Assembly: GCF_030272615.1 (NCBI RefSeq)
Contig: NC_081413.1
Span: 601,400,709-601,464,708, forward strand
Reading direction: 5' to 3'
Source of the DNA: Cryptomeria japonica
Lineage: Eukaryota > Streptophyta > Pinopsida > Cupressales > Cupressaceae
Length of the DNA: 64,000 nt
The number at the start of each line of letters is the position of its first letter. The first letter of the stretch is position 1. This document shows, piece after piece, positions 1-11,327 of this stretch. Below the pieces are notes generated by a model, which was not told the origin of the DNA, searched no databases, and was given only the letters and a program-made list of their open reading frames with translations. The position numbers and the translations under genes were made by a program.

Positions 1-925
1 AGAGCTCCTTCTAATTGCTTCATCAAGTTTTCCATCTCTACCGGTGTCAAGATCTTCCTCAAGTTGTTAGACTTCTGAAAATAGAGGACCAAGCTCTGAT
101 AACAATTGTTAGGATTCCCACAAATACTGAGAGGGGGGGGTGAATCAATATCTAACCAGTGAAAGTATTTTCTTGACTTAAAACATGTAGAGCATATTAA
201 TATTGTATACCAGTAAACAAGAAATAATGTAGTAAGCAAAGATAACAGCAACCACATGAAAAACATACCATATCACAGTAGTTTAATGAGGAAACCAGGT
301 GTGGGGAAAACCTCGGTGGGATTTGTGACCCACAATATTCACTTACTGGCCAATAAGAGAATATTACTGCTACAAGAGGGGCCTGCACATGCAAGAAGCC
401 CAAGTGCCTAGAGCTCACTGCTCAATTACAAAATGGGAAGTCTCACTAACTTACAAAATGGATTATATAAATCCAATGTCTTGTACTGCTTCAAAATAGC
501 ATCTACTATGCCAGATCTAGTACCAGTTTATAGCTCTACTTCATACATAAACCCTTAACCTATAATTCACATAATAGGTCTACCTTATTTCTCCTAATTA
601 CATTCCTCCATATCTACTTAATTGTTCTACAATGATCTCTTATATATATGAGTCATTTTACAATTTGCCGAGTTGACTTACAATGATTTTACAATAATAA
701 ACAAAATAAATTACAAACAAAATTCTTGTCGGTTTCTGTGCCGGTATGCTTCCTTTTACTGCCGGTGTCAGTGGTCTGTGTGCTAGTGTAGAATCTGACT
801 TTGCTAATGCCAATGGATTGCCTTTCCGGTGTCATAGGATTGTAAGGTTGCCATCAATGACAAAACCTTCAATCACCTACAATGTCTCATTGGAGTGTGC
901 ATTTGCCACCAAAATGAGAATAAAA
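1..925 (-). mobile_element. Copia-type LTR remnant (element A)
   Basis: Positions 93-106 read as the complement of an initiator-Met tRNA primer-binding site (GCTCTGATAACAAT, one base off the usual form). The LTR begins next to it at 107 with TGTTAGG. At 128-147 it has the G-run motif (TGAGAGGGGGGGG then TGAATCA) also found near the same end of the LTRs of D, E and G. Positions 1-92 would be the start of the internal region. The far end of the LTR is not clear; 925 is a guess, and 926-977 is unassigned. No second LTR or coding region is visible, so this is a remnant or an element running off the window. Confidence 0.55.
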
Positions 926-977
926 TAAATTATTCACTATATGTTTGAACAATAATGTCAATTAATGTAAATTCTAG

Positions 978-982
978 AATAG
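978..982. repeat. Target-site duplication of element B, left copy
   Basis: AATAG directly before the left LTR. The same five bases follow the right LTR at 13741-13745. Confidence 0.9.
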
Positions 983-1897
983 TGTTGGGAGAATATTTTG
1001 TCACTAGCGTACCAATGACAAAATATATGATTCACTCACAGCTATATTGAGAAATTAATATCTCCTCTCATCAAGGGGAGGTTCCCTTTGAAATCTCTTC
1101 TCTAATTAATAAGAAATTTAAATATGTCGGTTAGTGTTGGGCATATAACTCTCCTTTTTCAAAGTTAATGTATTCTCCCTTCACTTTGTTACAATTTCCC
1201 TATCATTTTGATACTTAAGGAAATTAACTATTTTATCCAACAAACTATATTAAGATTTTATAAACAAGAAGCACAAAGTCTTTCTGGAATATAACACCAA
1301 CTAAACTAATTATCACTATGAAAAGGAATTCAACTTGCAGTTCAAAGTCTTCAAGTATAATTCCTTAATCCCAAAAACTACAAGCAATAGTAGCAATACA
1401 AAGCCTACTACTAATTACTTAACAATAGAGAATTTCTCAAATACTCAATGAGCACAAAGTCTACTTTCATAATTTAAGAGCTCTTTAATCCTCTTAACAA
1501 TACTTCTTATATCAAGAGATTCAAGAACATATATAAGTAATGAACTTAAGAACATTAACTCATATAAGCAATTCTTTTTAAACACAACACAAAGTTTGGG
1601 ATCAAATAAATTGCTTTCTCTATTTGCTTGATCAAATTCTCACACCAAAGCTCAAAGTCTTAGTTGAGGCAAAAATTTAGCAGAGTTTTGCTTAGCATAA
1701 TCCAAGATCAAAATATACAAATAAGGGTCCCCCTTGTATATAAGAAAATTGGAGAAAAATGTGGGCACAGTTGACTAATTCAACTGCACAATCCCACTTG
1801 ACTACAACTACAATAGAAAGAAAATATGTAACTGTAAGAAAACTTGCAGCATCTAAAAATGTATCTACATGGAAAGAAAATTCCAAAAAGGGGCACT

Positions 1898-2880
1898 TTA
1901 TTCATTTTTCTCCTCATTTGATTTGTGGAATTCCTCGAACCTAGTCAGGATGGCCTCCATCTCTACTTGGTTCAGCATCTGGGCAGAATCTGTGATCACA
2001 CGAACATGGGAGATGGTATCCTCAGCCTCTACAAATTTCTTTTTCCCGTCCTTTAGCATGGATGCAAGGACTTCAAAACTGACTTGAATTTCCAGTAACT
2101 TAACAAATGCATCAAGTGAAAAGTGTTGTCCAGTGCAGTGATCCATTAAGGACATAAATTCATGTGTGATGACATTGCTAGTAATGAGATTCTGATTGTC
2201 ATCATACAGATAACAAGGAAGGTCATCAATCTTGGCAAAAATGAGATCAATCTCATCACCACCTTCCTTGCGTTCTCGATTCATCTCTGCTATCATCAAC
2301 TTTATTGTCTCTTTCCTGTAAGATAGTAGCAACAAGATTTGGATATATTTTCCTCTTGAAGGAACCACTTTATTTTCAACAAGGATGTCTATTTTGAAGT
2401 CCTCCATTTTGCTCCAAAGTGTTGTAATTTTTTCAATGTTTTCAATCTCTTGAGATAGTGAAGTTTTAAGACTTTGCATCTAACTTTGGATCACTTCAAA
2501 ATCTATCAACAACTCAACTATTAAACTTAGGAGATGACACCCTTCTGACTTTAGTTGTGCTATCCACTCGTCCATCACTCGGCCCTTGGCTCCTACCTGC
2601 TCAATTTTATTGAGAGCTTCAGCGTCTATTGAGGATCCTATGGGCTCAACTTCCTAAGAGGATTGGGTAACTTTCAGAAGAATGTTAGTCAGTTGTTCAC
2701 ATTTATGTTTTAATTCATTCTTCTCATCCCTCTCTTGGTCAAGTCTTCGTATCAAAGACTTTAAGCCATCTGAGAATCTAGCTTAACACTTTCATGCATC
2801 TCCTACCCAAGCTCTACAGTTTGCATGATGTAATCCTCAGGTCGTATATCATCCTTATTCTTATCTGATGATGGCACCAT
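1898..2880 (-). pseudogene. Reading frame inside the LTR of B, left copy
   Basis: A 193-codon frame is fully open from ATG at 2479 to the stop at 1898. The same coding phase can be followed upstream to an ATG at 2880 (MVPSSDK start) if one missing base near 2780 is allowed, for about 327 residues. It is rich in Lys, Glu and Leu and looks partly coiled-coil (stretch QERDEKNELKHKCEQL). I do not recognise a domain. The copy in the other LTR (11328-12312) keeps much of the protein reading, including GKYIQIL and DLPCYLY. Two TAG stops (before EVEP and before MQSLKT) occur in both LTRs and so predate the insertion. Either the functional unit is the 193-codon frame or the frame was already dead. The promoter could lie in the adjoining palindrome region; this is inference. 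Confidence 0.55.
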
Positions 2881-3080
2881 GACTTCAGCATACTTCCTTT
2901 TAGAGGTCAAGTCTACTAACACCTGAGAAATAGTCTTCGGCTTTTTTGTTAGTTTTCATCATCAATAAAAACTTTTATCAATCAGATCGAAAAATCAGAC
3001 TCAGAATAGGCTTGGGAGTAAAACTGTCAAAAATAATAGGTCAGGGAAAAAAGTCTGATATGTGCCCTAGGAGACAAAAT

Positions 3081-4085
3081 TTGCACATCAAACTTTAAAG
3101 TCCGATGTACGAGAATAAAAAAATTTTACTTCCATGTCAAACTTTAAAGTCTGATGTGCAAATAGGGGAAAGTCAATGGCACATCGGACTTTAAAGTCCA
3201 ATGTGCAAGTTTGGAAAAAATCATTAGCACATAGGACTTTAAAGTCTGATGTGCAGGTGTAGACTATTTGCAAAAAGACCAGCACATCAAACTTTAAAGT
3301 CCGATGTGCTAGTTGGGGGAAAAGCAATTGGTTGACATGTCGGGTTTTAAAACCCAACATGTCAACCGAACAATCTCTTCCCTTGCGTATCGGATTTTAA
3401 AGTCCAATGCACGAGGGTTATCCTCCTAGGTATCAGACTTTAAAATCTGATATGCAAGGGACCTCCATTAATCAGCATGCATATCGGGCTTTAAAACCTG
3501 GCATGCAGGCTAGGGGAAAGAAAGGTTAAAAAGGGTAATCGGATTTTAAAGTCCGATTACCCTTTTAAGAAGATGACCAAGCAAAAAATAAAAATGAAAA
3601 AATGGAAAGAGAAGGGAATGCACGGAAAACAAAAGAAAACCCAAATAAAATCAAAAACCTACCTCAACCTGCCACGATGAGAGAAAATTTGATGAAGATA
3701 CGATAGATCCACAAGGCCAGCAAGCAAAAATGAAGGAGAGAAGAGGAGGCATGCGCAAAGGGGAAAATGCAAAATAAAAATGAAGAAATAAACCCCAAAA
3801 CTCAATAAATAAACTCCTAAATTAGCAATTAATGCGACATTAATTACTAATCACGCAGTTGCATGTCGGACTTTAAAGTTCGACATGCAACTTTTAATCG
3901 AAAGACCTGCAGATCGGATTTTAAAGTCCAAACTACAGGGGAAGGATTACCTGTAGGTCGGACTTTAAAGTCCGATCTGTAGGGATAAAACCAAACCTTT
4001 GCACATCGGACTTTAAAGTTCGATGTATAGTTCCTTTGAAAAAGAAGGAAACCTATAGGTCAGACTTTAAAGTCCGACCTGTAGG
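3081..4085. repeat. Array of 15 palindromes centred on TTTAAA, left LTR of B
   Basis: Fifteen inverted repeats of about 28-42 bp share a core near CGGACTTTAAAGTCCG. Centres lie near 3096, 3145, 3192, 3240, 3295, 3348, 3398, 3441, 3492, 3547, 3874, 3922, 3966, 4014 and 4068. The outer arms differ between units but pair within each unit: GCACATC with GATGTGC, GTTGACATGT with ACATGTCAAC, AAGGGTAATC with GATTACCCTT, CCTGTAGGTC with GATCTGTAGG. Spacers are about 15-25 bp, apart from a 290-bp plain stretch at 3569-3857. This is not a simple tandem repeat, because the arms are different sequences. Confidence 0.92.
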
Positions 4086-4415
4086 AAAAATTGCAAATCT
4101 TAAACACTTAGAAAACAATAAAAAGAAGAACAAAAATAAAAAATGAGCTAACTGACGAAGTCAATCAAGCTCTCCCGAAGGTCATAAGGTATGAAACAGA
4201 CCATTTTCATAGGGTTGCCTCATGATTTTGGCCGCACTGAAATCGAGGACAACAACTAGCTCTGACTGGGGAACAAGCTACACCTCTTGAAGCTTGTAGA
4301 ATCTAGAACTCCGAGTGCCTGTTTCCATTGGGCTATAGAGTCAAGCAATGAAAAGACTTAAAAAGAAAAGAATATACAAATTTAACAATAAGTACATCTC
4401 CCTTTACATTTTTCT

Positions 4416-5819
4416 TTATTGAGTAAAGAGCTTCAAATGTTCTCCACTATGAGGTAGTGAGAATGGGGTACCATCTGCATATGCAAGTAAATAGCTATGC
4501 TCACCACATATTTCATGAATAGTGAAGGGACCTCTCCATAAGGAGTCAAACTTTCCATGCAAACCCTTCAGTTCCCTCCTCTTGTCCCATAACAAGAATT
4601 GATCACCAACTGAGAACTCATGGGAAGTTGTTTTCTTATCAAACAATGCCTTCACTTGGCTTTGATGTGCGGCAATCCTATCTACCACTTATGCTCTTGT
4701 TTCTTCTAGCTGAGAAAGAAACATAATCCGCTTATCCAATGAATCTTGATAGGTTTCATCTTCAATGGCCTTGGTGAGCTTTAATGGTAGAAGTTCCATA
4801 GTGATTGGAATCTCGGCACTCAACCCATACAAAAGTTGAAAAGGTGACATACCGATTGCTCTTTTTGGAGTTATACGATCCACCCATAGCACATCATAAA
4901 GAGATTTATACCAAGGCCGTTGTCTCTCATCAACAAGCTTCCTCATAATAGTAACTAGATTCTTGTTGCTTGACTCAACATGACCATTTCCTTGTGGATA
5001 ATAGTCAAATGAGTGTGAAAGAGTAATACCATGATCAAAGAAAAATTCAATGATCTCATAAGATGAAAAACATGAAGCATTATCGGCTACTATCTTATGA
5101 GGAACACCAAACCTTGAAACGATGTTTTCCTTCAAAAATTGACAAACCACCATCGAGGTAGATTGCTTGGTTGGGATTGCCTCCACCCACTTCGTGAAGT
5201 AATCTGTCACTATGAGAATGTATATGTGACCTGCACTAGATGTTGGATTGATAGGTTTGATGAAATCCAATCCCCACTGTTGAAAGGGTTCTTCAATTAC
5301 AACTGGTTTAAGAGGAACCACAACTAGTTTAGGCTTACCCACAAATTGCTGACATTGCTCGTATTTGTGAACCCAACTATATGTGTCCTTAAACAATTTT
5401 GGACAATAGTATCTAGCACGCAAGATTTTGTGTGCAGTAACAGGGGCAGAAAAATGTCCACCACAAGTGAGATCATGAAAAGCTCGAAGTAATCTTACTT
5501 GTTGTTGTTTGTCCATGTAGTGCAAGAAATTGCCATCTAGGCCTTTCTTATACAAACCATTGTCCCATAGGACAAAATTTACCGCTTTAAGCTTCAGGGT
5601 TCACCTTTCATTACATGACAGGTGTGCAGGACAATTTCCATATGTTAAAAGATATGCCAAGTCAAAATACCACTCATCAATGGTGCTGACAAATAGAACC
5701 TTGGGAAGATCTTGATTCATACCTTCATTTCCCAGCACCACTTCATCAATTGATTTGTTGTCAGCTATCAAGTGACATAGACCTTTTCCATGAACCAACT
5801 TAGTGGGCTTGATTTCCAT
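4416..5819 (-). pseudogene. Integrase region of element B
   Basis: Integrase inserts the cDNA copy into host DNA. The zinc-binding region is visible (GGHFS, then YYCPKLFKDTYSWVHKYEQC), with Tyr where the first Cys of the usual pair is expected. The catalytic triad is present in context: Asp in WGLDFI, Asp in VADNASCF (usually DNG) and Glu in GNGHVESSNK. A C-terminal part (FDSLWRGPFTI, YLLAYADGTPF) follows in the same frame and ends at 4416. In-frame stops separate 5601-5819, 4689-5555 and 4416-4688, but the phase is constant. It is the last domain before the 3' LTR, as usual for gypsy elements. Non-functional because of the stops. Confidence 0.9.
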
Positions 5820-5843
5820 ATCATATTCCTAAATATTGGCAAC

Positions 5844-6260
5844 CTAGTTGCCCCTTTTAGTTCCAAACTCTTGTTGCATCAAAATTGACTTGACAACTAC
5901 ATCAAGAACAAGAGCGGTGACATGTGAATTCTGAATATAAAACCTGAAATGTTTCACCGCTTTCACCATGAAAAAATCATGCTTCTCCATTTCTGAGTAT
6001 TTCAACTCATGAGCCTTTAGCGGATAACTCATGAATGCAATAGGTGATTCTACACCTTCATGATTTTTTTGCATTAGAATGGCCGAACAGGTATGATCTG
6101 ATGCATAGGTGTACATGATAAACTCTTTTGTATAATTAGGGCATACCAAGACTGGGGCATTCAGCATGGCTTCCTTGATTTGATGGAAATATTTCTTTCC
6201 TTCGGGAGTCCACTTGAAAAGAGAATTTCCTTTCATCATGTTAACTATATGACGAGTTTG
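5844..6260 (-). pseudogene. RNase H following RT, element B
   Basis: Frame in phase with RT and integrase. It reads from the RT connection (NSLFKWTPEGKKYFHQIKEA) through LVCPNYTKEFIMYTYASDHT, then SPIAFMSYPLKAHELKYSEMEK, typical of the gypsy-type RNase H that is fused to reverse transcriptase. The first catalytic Asp appears as YASDHT, and Glu is kept in YSEMEK. It ends at a stop at 5844, after which a spacer leads to integrase. This is the second RNase H of the element; the other lies upstream of RT. Confidence 0.8.
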
Positions 6261-6272
6261 TTCAACAAAGTC

Positions 6273-7115
6273 TCAAATAAATCTTTGCAAGAAATTTACT
6301 TTTCTGAAGAAAGAATGAACAATAATTTTACTTGTTGGCATGGAAAGATCACGAATAGCTTTCACTCTTTCAGCATCAATTTTTATACATTCTTTTGAAA
6401 CAATATGCCCAAGTAACTTACCTTCGGTAACCCCAAAAACAAATTTCTTGGGATTGAGGGAAATTCCATGCTGACGACACTTACTCAAAACTTGTTGCAA
6501 GTGATAGAAATGATCTTGACGTTTCTTAGAATAAATAGTCAAATCATCTAAATAGACTATAATGAACTTACCAAGGAAACTTTGGAAGGCCAAGTCCATT
6601 GCACGTTGGAAAGTTTCTCCTGTGTTTATCAACCCAAAAGGCACTCTGTGATATGCAAAAGTGCCCCAAGGTGTGGTAAATGCAGTTTAATGTTGAACTT
6701 TTTCAAGAACCTCCACTTGATTGTAGCCTGAAAACCCATCCAACATGGACATCATCTCTGATCAAGTAACAGCTTGTAGGACATGATCCATGACAAGTAA
6801 AGGGTAATTATCTTTTAAGGATGCTTGATTCAAATTTTGGAAATCAACACATATTTGGATTTCACCATTCTTCTTACGTACAGGTACAATATTAGCTATC
6901 CAAGAAGAATGATGAATGGGGAAGATTATCCTTGCTTTCAACATCTTTTGAACTTCAGCAAAGATAGTATCAGAGATCTTTGGGTTGTATTGCCTTTGCT
7001 TCTGATGGAAAGGCGTAATACCTAGTTTCAATGGAATATCATGGTGAAGCTCTTCGAGACAAAAAGATTTTAGATCTTCATAGGAGTAGGCCAAGACGTC
7101 AACATATTTCTGCAA
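6273..7115 (-). pseudogene. Reverse transcriptase of element B
   Basis: Copies element RNA into DNA. Conserved blocks in order: IIFPIHHSSWIANIVPVRKK, ICVDFQNLNQASLKDNYPL, MLDGFSGYNQ, PFGLINTGETFQRAMD, then the active site YLDD at 6543-6554 and LLGHIVS. The Asp of the first catalytic block and both Asp of YLDD remain. Stops interrupt the frame near 6760, near 6690 and at 6273, with no frameshift between 7115 and 6273. Length and order match a gypsy RT. It lies downstream of the extra RNase H and upstream of the usual one. Confidence 0.92.
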
Positions 7116-7421
7116 TAATGCAACAAATTTCTGCCTTTCTTCTTGTTAGCAACACTTTCCAATGTTGATCATTTTTGGTTTGCCTTCAGTCCCGATGTTT
7201 ACTTGTTCATATTCCATTGATCCTGTAGCTGTTCTTTGTTGCATTTTAACATAACGATCATGTTTTTCAAAAATCTTTTCTAGAGAAACTAGACCCTTGG
7301 GGATCTTGTTCCCTTTTAATTATAGAACCTTTTCTCCCATTTCTGCATCAATACTTTCAAATGCATCCTTTGAAGGGCAGTGAATACCTTCAAAGTACAG
7401 ATCATTAAAATTGTTAGCCAT

Positions 7422-7960
7422 CTACAAAAAATTAATCACATGATGATCGTCATTAAACACTTGCCAATGATCAGAGTTGTTAGGAACACTTGGTCGAAAG
7501 ACCAATTCAACAATGTATGTTGATCCTGAAAAATCTCTATGAGGAACCAAAGAGGTCGCTGATACTACTAATGAGTCTGCCCTGTCATTAAATTCATGGG
7601 AAACCATAGATATATTAAAAGCATCAAATGCCTCTATTAGATTCGATACAAGGTTGTGATAGTGTCGTAGCCTTTCGCTCCTTGTCTGATATATGTTCCT
7701 GACCTGGTAAACTATCAACTCGGCGTCTCATTGAGCATGTAAATTTTTAATCCCCTTCCTTTGGGCAACATTCATCCCCAAAGAAGAGATTCATACTCAG
7801 TAGTGTTATTTGTGTTACCAAACTGCAATTTGAAGAAGAAAGGGAAAAAAATTCCATTAGGAGAAACTAACACAAGACCGACTCCTAATCCAGTAGAAGA
7901 ACAACTACCATCAAATTCTAGCGTCCAAACATCATCTGGACTACCAATGCTAACTGTATC
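7422..7960 (-). pseudogene. Second, archaeal-like RNase H placed upstream of RT, element B
   Basis: A type-I RNase H fold is readable: WTLEFDGSCSSTGLGVGLVL, TNNTTEYESLLWG, then after a one-base frameshift near 7773 NVAQRKGIKNLHA, DAELIVYQV and HEFNDRADSLV. The four acidic positions are all present (Asp in FDGS, Glu in TEYES, Asp in DAEL, Asp in RADS), and the His before the last one too. A TGA precedes DAEL, where Gly is usual. Its first half is fused in frame to the protease. Tat elements are known to carry an extra RNase H of this kind; in the versions I know it sits between RT/RNase H and integrase. Here it lies between protease and RT. Confidence 0.82.
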
Positions 7961-8530
7961 AAAATCAAGAATTTCTTGTTGTGAAGTTGAAGATCTTTCT
8001 GACTCCGTAACACTACTTTCACAATCAACTGGAACATCATTGAGTGGAATGGCATCTCCACTCTTAGAAGCCACCTCTAAACCATCATCAACATGCATGA
8101 AATAATTACCCATACCTAACGATTTGAAAAGAATTTGTGCCCACTGATCATCAGACTTGACAACGGTGTATTTCGATTCTTTTTCTGGAAGTAACTTTTG
8201 GATAACTCCTTTAACAGGAATACGAGCCTCAATCATATCCATGTTTAACTCACCCCCAAAATCTCTACAGAAATTTCTTCCCAACAATAGACCATAGGAA
8301 GCCGGCACATCGGCTACCAGTACTGTCATCTTAATCTTCTTTTCCGGGAATGAAGCAAAAGTATAATGCGCGTCCTTGATCTGACCTATAAAGGGGACTT
8401 TCTTTTTATCCATAGAGAAACATCTTCCAAATTTTTTGGTCAAAGTTAAGCCAAGGGCATTGGCAACTTTTGATGGGATAATATTATAAGATGCCCCAAA
8501 ATCGATTACATAGTTACTAAGCTAATAACC
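7961..8530 (-). pseudogene. Aspartic protease of element B
   Basis: Processes the Gag-Pol polyprotein. The active-site region reads VIDFGASYNIIPSKVANALG at about 8450-8510, with the catalytic Asp kept and Phe where Thr is usual (codons for DFGAS at 8489-8503). It is followed by a flap-like region and LLLGRNFCRDFGG, matching the retropepsin GRNFL/GRDWL block. The frame then runs without a stop into the extra RNase H. One stop lies just upstream (before LSNY), in a frame continuous with Gag. Confidence 0.82.
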
Positions 8531-8761
8531 ATTTATCAAGAGATATAGAATGGTTCTATCTTCTCTACAGGAGAAGGGGAAGTTACTAAGTTATTTTCAA
8601 GTTAGACTTAGGAATATTGCTAGGGGTAGTATCTTTTTCTTTGACAAACTTGACCAAACGGTCAAATTGATTTGGATTAGATCTCAAAAATTCAACCTCA
8701 GACATTTGTATTTTGGTTTTCTTAGCATGGTCTAAAATATCAAATGATGGAAAGGGATTCA

Positions 8762-10055
8762 TCAAGATTTATTTGGGTTCTCATTTTGAGAACTTAAAAT
8801 ATTAGGTACACTAGTCTTTGATGTAGGTGTAGAAGAATTGGCAGGTGCAGAAAAATTGACAGCAGTTGAAGAATCACTTACACTTTTATCCTTCATGGCG
8901 TCGATTGAGATAGCATTGTCTTTTGCAGGGTTTGGTATGGGAGTCCCACGCTTCGCAATAGAAATTGGCAAATGTTGAGAGTCCTTGATTTGAATAGGGT
9001 CATCACTCTTTGCAATGACAGGTGGTTGGGCTGCCTGTGCTTGCAAACAGGTGAATACTAGAAAGACATCCCCATCACGTGTGTCTGGCATATCATCTTC
9101 CTGATATTGCATAAACCTAATATTAGAGTCGTCAGTCAACTCTGCATCATCTTCTTGATGCAAATTGGCATATTCTTCACCAAAAGGGGGAAGATCAGTC
9201 TATTTAGCTTCATAATATCCTGTAGCTAAATTTTGGGGTGGTGCTTCCAACGCAAGCCTCTCTGGAGCAGGAGGCAATTTATTCTGATTACGCATGGCAT
9301 AATTGGAAGCATTATTTGAATAAGTCCTTCTTGGAACATCATGATAAGAAGTATTTACTTGTGAGAAAATTTGCTTCTTAAGTGCCAACAACTCATCTGC
9401 TAACTTTTGTATCATGGGATCAACATAATTCATTGAAGGAATAGGTAAATCAGCAATTTAATTATTCCTAACCTTGTTAGGATCTTTCCTTATCTTACTG
9501 GTGAGGATAAGATCATCTTTGACCGATATAGCCAACTATTGTGCAGTGTCCAAATCTATAGGATTATTCCTTCACAAAAGAAAGCTCACCTCTAGAAATT
9601 GAGCATTGATAAAGAAACATTTCAAGTTTCCAATAGTTGGTCATGAAGCAACTAGAATGCTATTATGCAATCTGTTGAACTTTGGTACAAATTCATGCAT
9701 AACTTCCCAAGGTTTTCTCTTCATTTGAGTTAACTGAGCTAGCAGTGCATGATCATCTTCGACAAACTTGAACCTTGCTTCAAATAGTGTTCTAAGAGTT
9801 TCCCAATTTGTGATACAAGCATTTGGAAGATGATAGAACCAATCAGTAGTAGCTCCATGCAAAGTCTCAATGAAAAATCTCACTGAAACATCTTCATGCT
9901 CAATACCTAGGACTCCACATGTGATGTAGAAGGCAGCAATGTGTTCGTCTGGGTGTTGAGAACCATCCACCAAAAATTTGGGTAAATTTTTCCACGTATA
10001 GTGTGATCAAGTTCAAGTGACCAAAAGAAGTACCCCAAGGTCCAACAGCAGCCAT
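8762..10055 (-). pseudogene. Gag region of element B
   Basis: Forms the nucleocapsid particle. Recognisable capsid-like segments are HEDVSVRFFIETLHGATTDW, LRTLFEARFKF, LTQMKRKPWEVMHEFVPKFN, followed by MIQKLADELLALKKQIF and a Pro/Ser-rich linker up to the protease. The phase is constant from about 9980 to 7772 with several in-frame stops. A frameshift near 9990 separates it from the probable start (ATG at 10055, MAAVGPWG). No zinc knuckle was found, which is common in Tat Gags. It lies about 350 bp after the primer-binding site. The exact start is uncertain. Confidence 0.8.
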
Positions 10056-10387
10056 CCTTAATGAATTATAGGGTGGTATTACAAAATGACTTGCAAGTGG
10101 AACAAATAAAACTTGCAAACTTGACACCTCACTTGGTACGGGAGATCGTCGTGCAGAAGGAGGAAAACTTCATGTTCACTGCAAAGGAGAATGCGTCTGT
10201 GGAGATGTCAAAAAAGGAAAATTATGTTGTTGCAAAAACTCAAAAGTAGGATCAACAACTCCCGCTAATAGTTGCCCATGAGTGTAACTTTGATCAGCCA
10301 AATTATAATTTTTGATAAAATCAGCAAAAAAGATATTACAATGAAAAGAGCACTACAACCCAAAGGGAAAATACCAATTGCACGTCG

Positions 10388-10406
10388 CTCCCCAGTAGAG
10401 TCACCA
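10388..10406 (-). other. Primer-binding site of element B
   Basis: Minus strand reads TGGTGACTCTACTGGGGAG, six bases inside the 5' LTR. It has the TGG start and form of a tRNA 3'-end complement; I do not assign the tRNA. Confidence 0.75.
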
Positions 10407-11327
10407 AAAAACTATTGGGTGAATATTTTGTCACTAGCATACCAATGGAAAAATATATGATTCACTCATAGCTATATTGAGAAATTAATCTCTCATCTCA
10501 TCAAGGGGAGGTTCCCTTTGAAATCTCTTCTCTAATTAATAAGAAATTTAAATCTGTGGGTTAGTGTTGGGCTTATAACACTCTTTTTTCAGAGTTAATG
10601 CATTCTCCCTTCACTTTGTTACAATTTCCCTATCACTTTGATACTTAAGAAAATTAACTAATTTATCCAACAAACTATATTAAGATTTTATAAACAAGAA
10701 GCACAAAGTCTTTCTCAAATATAACACCAACTAAACTAATTATCACTATGAAAAGGAATTCAACTTGTAGCTCAAAGTCTTCAAGTATAGTTCCATAATC
10801 CTAAAAACTACAAGCAATAGTAGCAATACAAAGCCTACTACCAATTACTTAACAATAGAAAATTTCTCAAATACTCAATGAGCACAAAGTCTACTTTCAT
10901 AATTTAAGAGCACTTTCATCTGCTTAACAATACTTCCTATATCAAGAAATTCAAGAACATATATAAGTCATGAACTTAAGAACATTAACTCATATAAGCA
11001 ATTCTTTTTAAACACAACACAAAGTTTGGGATCAAATAAACTGCTTTCTTTATTTGCTTGATCAAATTCTCACAACAAATCTCAAATTCTTAGTTGAGGA
11101 AAACATTTAGTAGAGTTTTGCTTAGCATAATCCAAGATCAAAATATACAAATAAGGGTCCCCCTTATATTTAAGAAAATTGGAGAAAAATGTGGGCATAG
11201 TTGACTAATTCAACTACACAGTCCCACTTGAATACAACTATAGCAGAAAGAAAATATGCAGCTGAGAGAAAACTTGCAGCATCTAAAAATGTAACTACAT
11301 GGAAAGAAAATGCCAAAAAGGGGCACT

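Larger units (their letters stand above)
983..4254 (-). repeat. 3' LTR of element B (3,272 bp)
   Basis: Starts TGTTGGGAGA and ends GAGGACAACA on the plus strand, giving TG...CA ends. It is homologous to 10413-13740 throughout. It holds a decayed reading frame at 1898-2880 and a palindrome array at 3081-4085. In element orientation the array lies about 170-1,170 bases into the LTR, so probably in U3, upstream of the frame. No clear polypurine tract is visible just beyond 4254. Confidence 0.9.

Noticed and set aside
3088-3360. Short frames with repeating text like HRTLKFDV in both palindrome arrays (also 12502-12723 and 13410-13610)
   Set aside because: The repeated residues follow from the palindromes. 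No start context or conservation beyond the DNA repeats.
3541-3568. TTTAAA palindromes as transcription terminators
   Set aside because: They lack a following U-run and this is nuclear plant DNA.
3081-4085. Looks at first like a CRISPR array (regular repeats with spacers)
   Set aside because: Units are palindromes with differing arms, spacers are not unique foreign-like segments, and the setting is a plant LTR.
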